A stretch of 14,257 nt of DNA from CAYFPX01 sp964501915 (lineage in GTDB: Bacteria > Myxococcota_A > UBA796 > CAJQPC01): contig CAZCVP010000209.1 of assembly GCA_964501915.1 (NCBI GenBank), forward strand, positions 1-14,257. The letters are read 5' to 3'. This document shows positions 7,183 to 14,257 of this stretch, in pieces. Positions within the stretch are counted from its first letter, which is position 1, and each line of letters begins with the position of its first letter. The notes under the pieces are model-generated. The model was not told the DNA's origin. It made no database searches and saw only the letters and a list, made by a program, of their open reading frames with translations. A program made the position numbers and the translations under genes.

Positions 7183-7212
7183 TGGGCTGGCTGTCGGCCA
7201 GGGCGACATTCG
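7139..7212. repeat. Two 23-bp direct repeats 28 bp apart
   Basis: Copy 1 (7139-7161) and copy 2 (7190-7212) match at 19 of 23 positions; the shared core CAGGGCGACATTCG is identical except that the C lies at different local context. Each copy can fold: TGTCGC/GCGACA in the first, TGTCG/CGACA in the second. The layout suggests a small dispersed palindromic element made of two units rather than a CRISPR, since there are only two copies and each is self-complementary. Confidence 0.7.
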
Positions 7213-7266
7213 CCGGTTCCTCTTCGTCATGGCGAGCGGACCCGAGGCTGGAGAGCCCCTCCCCAC

Positions 7267-7283
7267 CGGCCGGGAGCCGGCCG
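7267..7283. repeat. 7-bp GC hairpin upstream of the barrel gene
   Basis: CGGCCGG (7267-7273), loop GAG, CCGGCCG (7277-7283) form a perfect stem. No T-run follows. It may be a transcript 3' end structure, part of the repeat region, or chance in GC-rich DNA. Confidence 0.4.
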
Positions 7284-7370
7284 ATGTCGGACGGGAAGAC
7301 AGGCGGTCCAGCGAGTACGATCCCCCCAGAGTCCGGCCCGCACCACCTCCCGAGCGAGGTCCACTCCGCC

Positions 7371-8906
7371 ATGACCGCCCGCCCACTGCTCCTCGCGCTG
7401 CCCGTGTGGGTCCTGTCGACCCCTGTCTCCAAGGCCGAACCTCTCGAGGATCCCGTGGCCGCCGTCACCCAGGACGTCTTCCAGGGACCGATGTCGTTCT
7501 TCGCCGACCCGGCCCGCCTGAGTCGCGACCTCGACCCCTTCCACGCGGCCGGTGCTCCCCTGGACTCGGGGCTGCCGGGCCTCAGCCTCTTCGCGGCCCA
7601 TCGCGGTCCCTCCGCGCTGGTCGGCGGCGTGGCCGTGAGCGGCCGGGGCCTGACCTCGGACAGCGAGACCGACAGCGGCTCCGACGACCTGAACATCCGC
7701 GGCGACCAGGACGAGGTCGACCGCTGGACCGACGTGCGGTTCGGGGTCGGCGCCAGCAAGACCGTCATCCGGGGCGTTGCTGCCGGCATCGGGCTCTACG
7801 GTCGCTACGGACTCGGCTCGGCCACCCTGACCGGAGCCCCCGACAGCCCGCAGCTCGGTCCCAACACCAGCACCCGCGTCACCCTCTACGGCAGCGATGG
7901 CCAACGGGAGAGCATCACGAGGCGCACGGAGTCCGGTCGGGTCCGCGCCGAGGAGAGCGAGCTGGTCCTCTCGGGGGGGCTCGCTGCCCTGGCTGGGGAC
8001 TGGCGTCCCTGGGGCGGGGGCCAGCTCGGGGTCGGGCGGAGCTACGAGACCATCGACTACGCCCTGACCACCACCACGCAGTCGGGGGCCGACGACGTGA
8101 CCTCACAGACCGAAGAGGTCACCGGCCTCAGTCGGTCGAACTTCTTCGGGATGGAGAACACCCAGGTGGGCTGGGCCGAGCTCCGGGGCGGCCTCGACCT
8201 GGGAGGCACCCTCGGCGACCCCGACTGGCGCATCACGATCTCTCTGCGAGAGGGCCTCATCCGGCCCGTGGAGGAGGGCTGGACCCACGAGGTGCGCGGC
8301 GACCAGCTCGAGACGCAGACGACCACCTACGAGATCACCAGCGGGGGCGGCCGCCTGGGCGCCGTGGAGGTCCTCGCCCTGGGCCAGTTCGGCGAGGCCG
8401 CCACCGGTCGGGTCCGCTACGGCGTCGGCGTGTCCTACGCCCGGAATGCCCTCCAGGTCGCGGCCGAGCTGACCACGCCCACGGAGGCATCGAGCAAGGC
8501 TCGTCCCAAGTCCCTCACCGGCTACGACCAGCTCACGGGCACCCTCGTGTCGGAGCGCGAGCTGCGCTACTGGAGCAGCCGCCTGAAGGTCTCGGTGCCC
8601 GTGGCCGCCGAGCTGCCCCTGCACGACACGCTCACCCTGCGCGCGGCCGTGGTCGCCAGCTACATCCGACAGGGAGCCGGGACCGCGTGGGAGGCCACGA
8701 CAGACGAGACCGACAGCGCGGAGCTGCGGGACCACACCAGCTCGATGCTGCTGACCACCGGCCTGGGCATCTCCTGGGTCTCCCCCGGAGGTGCCGGGCT
8801 CCATCTCGCCTGGCAGCCCCGGTTCGGGACCACCGGAACCGACCTGAGCACCGTGGGGGCGTTCATCGCCTGGCACCCGGACCGGGAGGCCGCGCTGGCC
8901 CGTTGA
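7371..8906 (+). CDS. Secreted protein, probable outer-membrane beta-barrel
   Basis: 511 residues. Residues 1-23 are a signal peptide (MTARP, hydrophobic LLLALPVWVLSTPV, then SKA before EPLED). I chose ATG 7371 because it places the signal at the start; the open frame upstream to 7140 is repeat DNA and not protein-like. The mature part is a series of alternating polar/nonpolar strands separated by acidic or Thr/Ser-rich loops, for example VRFGVGASKTVIRGVAAGIG, WAELRGGLDLGG, WRITISLREGLI, VRYGVGVSYARNALQVAAEL, RLKVSVPVAAELPL and LLTTGLGISWVSPGGAGLHL. This is the look of a transmembrane beta-barrel. I recognise no named family, there are no cysteines of note, and the end (HPDREAALAR) lacks the usual terminal Phe. 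A structural porin-like role or a barrel partner of the next lipoprotein are both possible. Confidence 0.65.
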   Translation: MTARPLLLALPVWVLSTPVSKAEPLEDPVAAVTQDVFQGPMSFFADPARLSRDLDPFHAAGAPLDSGLPGLSLFAAHRGPSALVGGVAVSGRGLTSDSETDSGSDDLNIRGDQDEVDRWTDVRFGVGASKTVIRGVAAGIGLYGRYGLGSATLTGAPDSPQLGPNTSTRVTLYGSDGQRESITRRTESGRVRAEESELVLSGGLAALAGDWRPWGGGQLGVGRSYETIDYALTTTTQSGADDVTSQTEEVTGLSRSNFFGMENTQVGWAELRGGLDLGGTLGDPDWRITISLREGLIRPVEEGWTHEVRGDQLETQTTTYEITSGGGRLGAVEVLALGQFGEAATGRVRYGVGVSYARNALQVAAELTTPTEASSKARPKSLTGYDQLTGTLVSERELRYWSSRLKVSVPVAAELPLHDTLTLRAAVVASYIRQGAGTAWEATTDETDSAELRDHTSSMLLTTGLGISWVSPGGAGLHLAWQPRFGTTGTDLSTVGAFIAWHPDREAALAR

Positions 8907-8942
8907 CCTCGGGGGGTCACCGGTGGAGGCGACACACCGGAT

Positions 8943-8948
8943 AGGGGG
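8943..8948 (+). promoter_or_regulatory. Ribosome-binding site that decides the CapA-like start
   Basis: AGGGGG ends 4 bases before ATG 8953. An in-frame GTG at 8923 would add ten residues (including RIGGG) in front of the lipoprotein signal, so ATG 8953 is preferred. Confidence 0.6.
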
Positions 8949-8952
8949 CGGC

Positions 8953-10989
8953 ATGCTCGGCAGCCTGCCCATCCCCACGACCCTGGCGCTCGCCCTCCTC
9001 TCCGCCTGCTCCGAGCCGCCCTCGCCACCGATCCTCGACGGCCTCCACCTCTCGACGGCCGACCTGCCGGAAGGTCTTGTGGGACCCGAGGTGGTCCTGG
9101 CGGACGGCACTCGGCTGGTCGCCAGCGAGGTCTCCCCTCGGGTCCGCCCCGAGGGCCGCTTCACGGTCGAAGCCTGGCTGGTGCCCGGCGAGCCGCAGCC
9201 CGGCGACACGGTGACCCTGGACCTGTTCCGGGCCGGCACATCCAAGCCGGCCGAGAGCTGGACACCCGAGGAGCGCTGGCCACCGGAAGACTGGACCGAG
9301 GGCCAGGCCGTGCGCCTCCACGGGCGCCTCGAGCTCCCCCCCGAGTCCAAGGAAGACCACTACTGGCTGCACTGGCAGATCCGCCGCGCCGACGGCAAGC
9401 GGGTGAAGGCCCCGGACCTCAGGACCGGCCAGCTCAGCCTGGGAGCCCTGCGGGTCGGTGGCAAGCCGATCCGCGAGGCCGTCGAGGCCCAAGAACCGCC
9501 AGAGGGACCGCTGGTGGCCGCCGGTGGGGACCTGATGCTCGGCCGCCGGCAGAACGGCCTGGTGGGGCGCAACGGGCCTCACCATGCCCTGGAGGGGATC
9601 CCGGTGTTGGCCGAGGCCGACCTGGCCTTCGCCAACCTGGAGTGCGTGGTCGCCACGGCCGGGGATCGCAAGGTCGGTCAGGGGGAGCCCGTGCCCCACT
9701 ACTTCCGCGGCCGGCCGGAGACCCTGGCCGTGCTCACCGAAGCCGGCATCGACGTGGTCCAGACCGCCAACAACCACGGCGGCGACTACGGCCACCCCGC
9801 CACCCTGGAGCAGGTCGAGCTGCTGCGCGCCGCCGGCATCGCCGCCGTGGGCACCGGAGCCGACCGCCAGGCCGCCTGCGCCCCGGCCTACACCCGCGCC
9901 GGCGACCTCACCGTGGCCTGGCTGGCCCGGGACTTCACCACCCCGGTGGACGCCTCGACCGAGTCCGCACCCGGCGTCTGCTACCACGACCCCAAGGACC
10001 CCGAGGGACTGAAGACCGAGCTGTCGGCCTGGATCCAGGAGGCTCGCAAGCGGGCCGACGTGGTGCTGGTCGGCGCCCACTGGGTGATGCACCCCAAGCC
10101 CCGCCCCAAGCCCTGGAACCGCCGCATGGCGAAGGCGATCATCCAGGCCGGCGCCGACGCCGTGATCGGCTCCTCCAACCACATGCCCCTCGGCGTGGAG
10201 GTCATCGGCGGGCGGCCGGTGATCTACGACACCGGCGACCTGCTCTTCGACATGGCGAGCGGGGCCGGGCGCACGACGGGCATGCTCGCCCTGCTGCACC
10301 TCGTGCCCGGCGGGGTGGCCCGCATCGAGGGTGTCCCCCTGGAGTCGGGCTACGGCTACACCACCCTGGCCACGGGCAACAAGGCGGCCAAGGCGCTCTA
10401 CCGCTACCGCGACCTCAGCCTGGAGCTGGGCACGCTGCTGCGGTTGGAGAGCGATCGGGCCGTGCTCGACCTGCCGCTGCCCCCGGAGCGACCGGGACCG
10501 ACGGAGGCCGCACCCCCGGACCTGGCGGCCACCTGGGCCCCCAGCCCGCTGGAGGCGCCCCCGCCGGGCTGCCGCGTGGCGGAGGTACCCGCCGATGCAC
10601 GCATCGACCCGGTGGACTTCGGCCCAATACGGCTGCTCGGCCTGCGCCTGGACAAGGACCGGATGGGTGGACGCGGCATCGTCTGGGCCGAGACCTGGTG
10701 GACCGCGCCCGAGCCGGTCGACACCGACTACTGGATCTACCAGCGCATGATGCCGCCGACGCGCAACGTCAGCCACATGTGGTGGGCGGATCACGAGCCC
10801 TGCGACTGGCAGTGGCCCACGTCGCGCTGGGAGGCCGGCGGGATCTACGCCGACCTCTACGGGGTCCGGGCCCCCCGACAGCTACCGGACGGGGACTACG
10901 GGCTGCGCATGGGCCTGATGGACGAAGAGGGCCACGCCGCCCCCTCCGTGGACTTCCCCGGGGTCTCGGTCATCCGGCAACGCCCCTAG
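8953..10989 (+). CDS. CapA-type (PGA_cap) metallophosphatase-like lipoprotein with flanking beta domains
   Basis: 678 residues. Signal with lipobox LSAC (Cys19). Three parts follow. Residues about 28-170: a beta-rich domain containing VEAWLVPGEPQPGD and DHYWLHWQIRRADG. Residues about 186-500: a CapA domain with the usual landmarks GGDLMLGR (191-198, Asp193), NLE (228-230), QTANNHGGDYG (271-281, Asn274/His275), GAHWV (374-378, His376) and GSSNHMP (406-412, His410). In characterised capsule proteins these are metal/substrate ligands of a phosphoesterase-like fold used in poly-gamma-glutamate capsule export or ligation. Residues about 550-678: a second beta-rich domain with WWTAPEPVDTDYWIY and DGDYGLRMGLMDEEG. 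Both outer domains share W..P.P..D and a late 'Y.L...l.D.dG' pattern. No CapB/CapC gene is in view, so capsule synthesis itself is not shown; a periplasmic or surface-anchored hydrolase is equally possible. Confidence 0.88.
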   Translation: MLGSLPIPTTLALALLSACSEPPSPPILDGLHLSTADLPEGLVGPEVVLADGTRLVASEVSPRVRPEGRFTVEAWLVPGEPQPGDTVTLDLFRAGTSKPAESWTPEERWPPEDWTEGQAVRLHGRLELPPESKEDHYWLHWQIRRADGKRVKAPDLRTGQLSLGALRVGGKPIREAVEAQEPPEGPLVAAGGDLMLGRRQNGLVGRNGPHHALEGIPVLAEADLAFANLECVVATAGDRKVGQGEPVPHYFRGRPETLAVLTEAGIDVVQTANNHGGDYGHPATLEQVELLRAAGIAAVGTGADRQAACAPAYTRAGDLTVAWLARDFTTPVDASTESAPGVCYHDPKDPEGLKTELSAWIQEARKRADVVLVGAHWVMHPKPRPKPWNRRMAKAIIQAGADAVIGSSNHMPLGVEVIGGRPVIYDTGDLLFDMASGAGRTTGMLALLHLVPGGVARIEGVPLESGYGYTTLATGNKAAKALYRYRDLSLELGTLLRLESDRAVLDLPLPPERPGPTEAAPPDLAATWAPSPLEAPPPGCRVAEVPADARIDPVDFGPIRLLGLRLDKDRMGGRGIVWAETWWTAPEPVDTDYWIYQRMMPPTRNVSHMWWADHEPCDWQWPTSRWEAGGIYADLYGVRAPRQLPDGDYGLRMGLMDEEGHAAPSVDFPGVSVIRQRP

Positions 10990-11008
10990 GAGGGTGTGGG
11001 GCATTGCT

Positions 11009-11046
11009 CCCGGCCTGGATGTCGCTGTGAGCGACACCCGGCCTGG
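11009..11046. repeat. Hairpin framed by 10-bp direct repeats
   Basis: CCCGGCCTGG occurs at 11009-11018 and again at 11037-11046. Between them TGTCGCT (11020-11026), loop GTG and AGCGACA (11030-11036) make a perfect 7-bp stem. The stem resembles the TGTCGC/GCGACA of the palindrome at 7139-7161. No T-run follows, so intrinsic termination is unlikely. Confidence 0.65.
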
Positions 11047-11131
11047 TCGGCGCAGGTGCCGGGCGGCGCCCCGGGCGCCCGCCCAACACCAGCCCCACAA
11101 GTACAGAGCACCACCACCCCCCGGGCCCCAC

Positions 11132-11141
11132 NNNNNNNNNN
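11132..11141. other. Assembly gap (10 Ns)
   Basis: Ten unknown bases between GC-rich flanks. A fixed 10-N run often marks a scaffold join of undetermined length rather than ten missing bases. Confidence 0.9.
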
Positions 11142-11294
11142 GGGGGCGTTGTTGTGGCTGTTTCCTACCCGGGGCGTGGGGGGGGCCGGTGCGGGCTGGC
11201 GCGTGGGGCGCGTGCACAACTCCTGCACCACTTGTCCTGAGCACCTCCTCCCGGGGTGCACCTCACCACCCTCCGCGTGCGCCAGATTGGCATC

Positions 11295-11300
11295 AGGAGG
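11295..11300 (+). promoter_or_regulatory. Ribosome-binding site of the exosortase gene
   Basis: AGGAGG lies 5 bases before ATG 11306. This near-consensus site fixes the start; an open frame continuing upstream crosses the Ns and is not protein-like. Confidence 0.85.
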
Positions 11301-11305
11301 CGGCG

Positions 11306-12748
11306 ATGTGGCGCTGGAGGACCTGGAACGCGGCGGTGTTCGTCACCGGGTTCCTGGTCCTGCGCGAGCCCCTCTCCTGGCTGGCGAAGTCCCTGGCCCG
11401 CGACAGCAGCGAGCTCCACCTGGTCCTGCTGGCCGGCCTGGTGCTGGCGGTCGCGCTCCGACACCACCCGGTCGCCCTGCTCCGCGCCGCCCTGGAGCGC
11501 CTGAGCCAGCCCCCTCGGCCCGCACCCGGCGCCCTCGCCGTGCTGTTCGCCGGCCTCGCCGGCTGGATCGTCCAGGGGCTGCTGCTGCCGGCCAACCCCC
11601 TGCTCTGCCTGTGGGCCGTGGGGACGACCTACGGCCTCGTCGGGCTCTACGCGGAGCCGGGCCGCTGGCGCCGCAGCCGCTCGCTCTGGCTGCTCGCCGC
11701 CTGCGTAGTCCCGCTGAGCGTGCACCTCGACGCCTACCTGGGCTTCCCGGCCCGCAAGCTCACCGCCGTCGCCGTCTCCGCGGTGCTGGACGTGCTCGGC
11801 GTGGCCCACGTCGACACCGGCACGGTCCTGCTCACCGAGAGCCGGGCCGCCTACGTGGACCTGCCCTGCTCGGGGGTGAGGAGCCTCTGGAGCAGCGCCG
11901 TGTTCCTGCTCGCCGCCACGGGCCTGACGCGGCGGGCGATCGACCTGCGCTGGCTGGGCATCGCCGGCCTGACCGCGGGGCTGGTGCTCGCCGCCAACGC
12001 CGTGCGGGTCGCCGTCCTGGTGGCCCTGGAGACCGTGGCCGGCTGGCCGCTGGCGGCGGAGGTCCTCCACCAGCCCCTCGGCGTGCTGGGCTTCGTGGTG
12101 GCCTGCGGGCTCGGCGCGACCCTCTTGCTGCTCCGTCCCGAGCTCCAGGCCTCGCGAACAGCGCACCCTCCACCCCGCCCGCACCTCCCTCCGGTCCTGG
12201 TCGGGGTCGGCCTCGTCCTGCTGGTCGCCCTGCCCGCGCTGGACGGCCCGCTCGCAGCCCCCTCCGCGCCCCTCGCGCTGCCCGCCGTCGTCTCGGCGTC
12301 TCCGATCTCGGACCAGGAGCGGGCCTTCGCCGCGGAGCAGGGCGGCGCCATCACCAAGGGCACCTTCGAGGTCGAAGGCCTGCGCGGCGCGGCGGTCTTC
12401 GTCACCAGCCGCACCTGGCGGGCCCAGCACCTGCCGGAGCACTGCCTCCAGGCCCACGGCATCGCCCTGTCCGAGCTGCGCCCCGAGTGGATCGACGGCC
12501 ACGCCGTCCGCTACGCGCTGGCGGAGCGACCCTCCGGCGAAGGCACCGCCCTGTGGTGGTTCCAGTCCGTCGACCAGGCCACCGACGACTACACCGAGCG
12601 CATCTGGGCCGACCTCACCGGTGACCGGCCCTGGGTGCTCGTGTCGCTGCTGCTCGACGGGCAGACCCCGCCCACCGACCCCGTCCTCGTCCGCCTCGTG
12701 CACGACCTCGGAGACGAGGTCGCCCGATCACTGATGGAGTCCTCATGA
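11306..12748 (+). CDS. Exosortase/archaeosortase-family protease with fused C-terminal soluble domain
   Basis: 480 residues. Multi-spanning inner-membrane cysteine protease/transpeptidase of the exosortase family, which removes C-terminal sorting helices (PEP-CTERM-like) from exported proteins. About 8-10 hydrophobic segments run from residue 9 to about 310. Catalytic triad candidates are in the expected order: Cys188 in DLPCSGVRSLW, Arg234 in ANAVRVAVLV and His255 in LHQPLGVLGF. From about 330 to 480 lies a soluble domain with TWRAQHLPEHCLQAHGI (370-386, Cys380), resembling the EpsI/DUF3485-type 'PE.Cl...G' region that is fused to or encoded beside some exosortases. The stop overlaps the next gene's ATG (ATGA, 12745-12748), tying it to the VIT protein. 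This matches exosortase types that serve a single linked VIT protein (the XrtO and XrtN kinds); the exact subtype is inference. Confidence 0.9.
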   Translation: MWRWRTWNAAVFVTGFLVLREPLSWLAKSLARDSSELHLVLLAGLVLAVALRHHPVALLRAALERLSQPPRPAPGALAVLFAGLAGWIVQGLLLPANPLLCLWAVGTTYGLVGLYAEPGRWRRSRSLWLLAACVVPLSVHLDAYLGFPARKLTAVAVSAVLDVLGVAHVDTGTVLLTESRAAYVDLPCSGVRSLWSSAVFLLAATGLTRRAIDLRWLGIAGLTAGLVLAANAVRVAVLVALETVAGWPLAAEVLHQPLGVLGFVVACGLGATLLLLRPELQASRTAHPPPRPHLPPVLVGVGLVLLVALPALDGPLAAPSAPLALPAVVSASPISDQERAFAAEQGGAITKGTFEVEGLRGAAVFVTSRTWRAQHLPEHCLQAHGIALSELRPEWIDGHAVRYALAERPSGEGTALWWFQSVDQATDDYTERIWADLTGDRPWVLVSLLLDGQTPPTDPVLVRLVHDLGDEVARSLMESS

Positions 12749-14257
12749 GCTCGCACCTCCGCCGCGCCGGACGCCTCTTCGGCCACCTGATCTTCTGGGG
12801 CTGGAACGGCCTCTTCCTGCTGGTCCTGGCGCTGGGCTTCGGACCCGCCGTGCTCGTCGACCTCGTGCGGGCGGCCTCGATCGGGGTCGTGCCGGTGCCC
12901 TTCGCGGTGTTCTCGGGGGTGCTCGTGGCCCTGCCGGTCGCCGGCCTGGGCCTCGGACTCTGGAAGCTGCGCCGGGACCCCGGACGGCTCCTGAGCCTCT
13001 TCTACGGGGTCCAGGCCCCGCTGATGGTGCTCTGCCTGGTGCGCATCTTCGGCATCCAGCAGCTCACGGCGTCCACCACGCTGGCCCTGGGAGCCGGCTT
13101 CGTCGCCACCGCGGCCCTGCTGGCGACGCTGCTGCGACCCTTCCGCGAGGTCCGCCCGTCGCTCCAGGCCGCTCGCCTGGTCGGTCAGACCACCTACCTG
13201 GTGATCGGTCTCTGGCTGGGGGGGCTGGTGCTCGTCTACGCGCCGCCCCTGGGCCTGGACATCGCCTCGAGCCTCCTGGACCCCTGGCGCTGGGGTAGCC
13301 ACGGGATCGCGTCCCTGCACCACCTGGCCCTGGCGGTGGCGGGCATCGCCCTGATGGGCGTGACCGCCGCGGCGCTGGCGCTCTTCCCCGCCGCGATGCT
13401 CGGCATCTCCCTGCGGGCCTTCCTCGTGGTGGCGAGGGCTAGCTGGCGCCTGCTGGGTCCGACGAGGACCAGCCTGATCAGCGCCGCCACGGTGTTCGGC
13501 CTGCTGGGCGGCTTCGAGACCAGCCGGGACGACAGCCACCTCGTGGCCTTCGAGCTCCTGGAGCAGGCCACCGACGAGGCCGGGCGGGACCGGGCCCTGG
13601 CCCGGTCCGAGGAGATCCGACAAGGCCTGCTGGAGGCCTGGCTGGCGGACCACCGCTACTTCACCAGCGACCCCGAGGGCGACCACGTCGCCCGGCTCTA
13701 CCGGGACCACGTGGGCGAGACCCTGGCCCGGGGTCCCCAGGTGCTCTGGCAGGTCCTGACCGGGCCCTTCACCTACCAGCCCCGCGTCGACGTCTGGCGG
13801 GACCAGGCCGACGCCGAGGCGGCCTACGCGGCCTTCTTCGACGCCCCCCTGCAGCGGGCCGAGCGCGACGTGCTCGTGGAGGCCCAGCGCCAGACCTGGT
13901 CCTGGCGGTCGGCCGCCGCCACTCTGCTGGACCTCGGAGCCCAGCGGGTCTGGCTGGAGCGGCAGGAGGTCTCGCTGACCTCCCACGGCGACCACGCCAC
14001 GGTCTGGGTCCACGACGTCTACCGCAACCGCCACCACGACGACCAGGAGGTCCTGCTGTCCTTCTCGCTGCCCGAGACGGCCGCGGTCACCGGCCTCTGG
14101 CTGGGCGAGACCCCGGACCGGGACGAGGCCTTCGCCTACGTGGTCGCGCCCCCGGGCGCGGCCCCCGGGGGGGCCCCCCCCGCCGCCCGCCCCCCCCGGG
14201 CCCCCCCCCCCCCGGCGGCCGGGGGGCCCCCCCCGCGGCGGGCCAGCTGGTCGGCTG
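12745..14257 (+). CDS. Multi-spanning membrane protein with VIT domain, probable exosortase target (3' end cut)
   Basis: 504 codons are visible and no stop is reached. ATG 12745 overlaps the exosortase stop. Residues about 14-36, 45-72, 88-103, 111-131, 148-168 and 190-225 are hydrophobic and should span the membrane. A soluble region (about 258-395) rich in charged residues follows, including LEEWL-like helices (QGLLEAWLADHRYF). From about 403 a VIT (vault/inter-alpha-trypsin) domain begins: VWLERQEVSLTS, VWVHDVYRNRHHDDQEVLLS, FSLPETAAVTGLWLGETPDR and FAYVVAP. The layout, several membrane helices and then VIT, is that of the large integral membrane proteins paired with exosortases (TIGR02921-like; name from memory). 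Their C-terminus normally carries the sorting helix, which would lie beyond the window. Sequence after about 14150 is unreliable. Confidence 0.87.
   Translation, partial: MSSHLRRAGRLFGHLIFWGWNGLFLLVLALGFGPAVLVDLVRAASIGVVPVPFAVFSGVLVALPVAGLGLGLWKLRRDPGRLLSLFYGVQAPLMVLCLVRIFGIQQLTASTTLALGAGFVATAALLATLLRPFREVRPSLQAARLVGQTTYLVIGLWLGGLVLVYAPPLGLDIASSLLDPWRWGSHGIASLHHLALAVAGIALMGVTAAALALFPAAMLGISLRAFLVVARASWRLLGPTRTSLISAATVFGLLGGFETSRDDSHLVAFELLEQATDEAGRDRALARSEEIRQGLLEAWLADHRYFTSDPEGDHVARLYRDHVGETLARGPQVLWQVLTGPFTYQPRVDVWRDQADAEAAYAAFFDAPLQRAERDVLVEAQRQTWSWRSAAATLLDLGAQRVWLERQEVSLTSHGDHATVWVHDVYRNRHHDDQEVLLSFSLPETAAVTGLWLGETPDRDEAFAYVVAPPGAAPGGAPPAARPPRAPPPPAAGGPPPRRASWSA
14153..14241. other. G/C homopolymer smear at the right end, probable assembly artefact
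   Basis: Long runs of C and G (up to 14 Cs) replace normal coding texture right after FAYVVAPPGAA in the VIT domain, where the family would continue with ordinary residues. Translation becomes Pro/Gly/Ala/Arg only. The final 16 bases look normal again. This is best read as sequencing or consensus error at a contig end, and it may hide frameshifts. Confidence 0.75.

Larger units (their letters stand above)
10990..11305. other. Intergenic stretch with hairpin and assembly gap
   Basis: About 315 bp between the CapA-like gene and the exosortase. It holds a hairpin within direct repeats near 11009-11046, a G/C-rich segment, 10 Ns and about 165 bp of G/C-rich DNA before the exosortase ribosome site. 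I see no gene and no convincing promoter. Because of the Ns, the true distance and even adjacency of the two flanking genes is not guaranteed. Confidence 0.6.

Noticed and set aside
7139..7212. Minimal CRISPR array
   Set aside because: There are only two imperfect, self-complementary repeats, no third copy and no cas genes.
7140..7370. N-terminal extension of the barrel gene up to 7140
   Set aside because: It translates the palindromic repeat and intergenic DNA. The signal peptide begins at ATG 7371, and a long preceding region would bury it.
1316..11010. A 9-base word (CATTGCTCC or complement) shared by the 1316-1977 and 10990-11305 intergenic stretches
   Set aside because: One shared 9-base word between two stretches of several hundred bases is near chance expectation, and the surrounding bases do not align.
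10994..11305. Upstream extension of the exosortase through the N gap
   Set aside because: The frame crosses unknown bases and is Pro/Arg-rich. AGGAGG and ATG 11306 give a clean start directly before the first hydrophobic segment.

Overview
The window is a GC-rich piece of a Gram-negative bacterial genome. All convincing genes lie on the + strand. Envelope features (prepilin-like proteins, lipoprotein signals, a probable outer-membrane beta-barrel, an exosortase), the strong G/C preference at third codon positions and an Asp/Thr-rich lipoprotein leader would fit a Myxococcota-like or other delta-proteobacterial-type organism. That placement is inference from style, not from a marker gene. The run of 10 Ns at 11132-11141 and a G/C-homopolymer smear at the right end suggest a scaffold from a draft or metagenomic assembly.

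Layout. (1) 2-1315: the C-terminal part of a C5-cytosine DNA methyltransferase, cut by the left edge, followed in the same frame by a Vsr mismatch endonuclease. Codon use here is visibly less GC-biased than in the rest, as expected for a mobile modification/repair cassette. (2) 1316-1977: about 660 bp without an intact gene, holding a C-rich tract and a possible frameshifted gene relic on the minus strand. (3) 1978-6441: four prepilin-type genes joined by 4-base stop/start overlaps, in GspH/FimT, PilV/GspI, PilW/GspJ and PilX/GspK order; the last is an unusually large 852-residue protein. (4) 6468-6968: a GNAT acetyltransferase. (5) 7009-7370: a short lipoprotein leader that runs into a palindromic repeat element and stops. 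(6) 7371-8906: a secreted protein that is probably an outer-membrane beta-barrel. (7) 8953-10989: a lipoprotein with a CapA-type metallophosphatase-like domain between two beta-rich domains that resemble each other. (8) 10990-11305: intergenic DNA with a hairpin inside 10-bp direct repeats and the assembly gap. (9) 11306-14257: an exosortase with a fused soluble C-terminal domain, overlapping by 4 bases a multi-spanning membrane protein with a VIT domain that runs off the right end.

How the parts work together: the four prepilins would prime or cap a type IV pilus or pilus-like secretion machine. The exosortase and the VIT protein look like a dedicated protease/sortase and its cognate membrane target. 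The beta-barrel and CapA-like lipoprotein are envelope proteins of unknown partnership. The exosortase-VIT pair, the large terminal pilin and the palindromic repeat that ends a lipoprotein gene are the parts most worth a second look. I see no complete defence system, CRISPR array, tRNA or rRNA.
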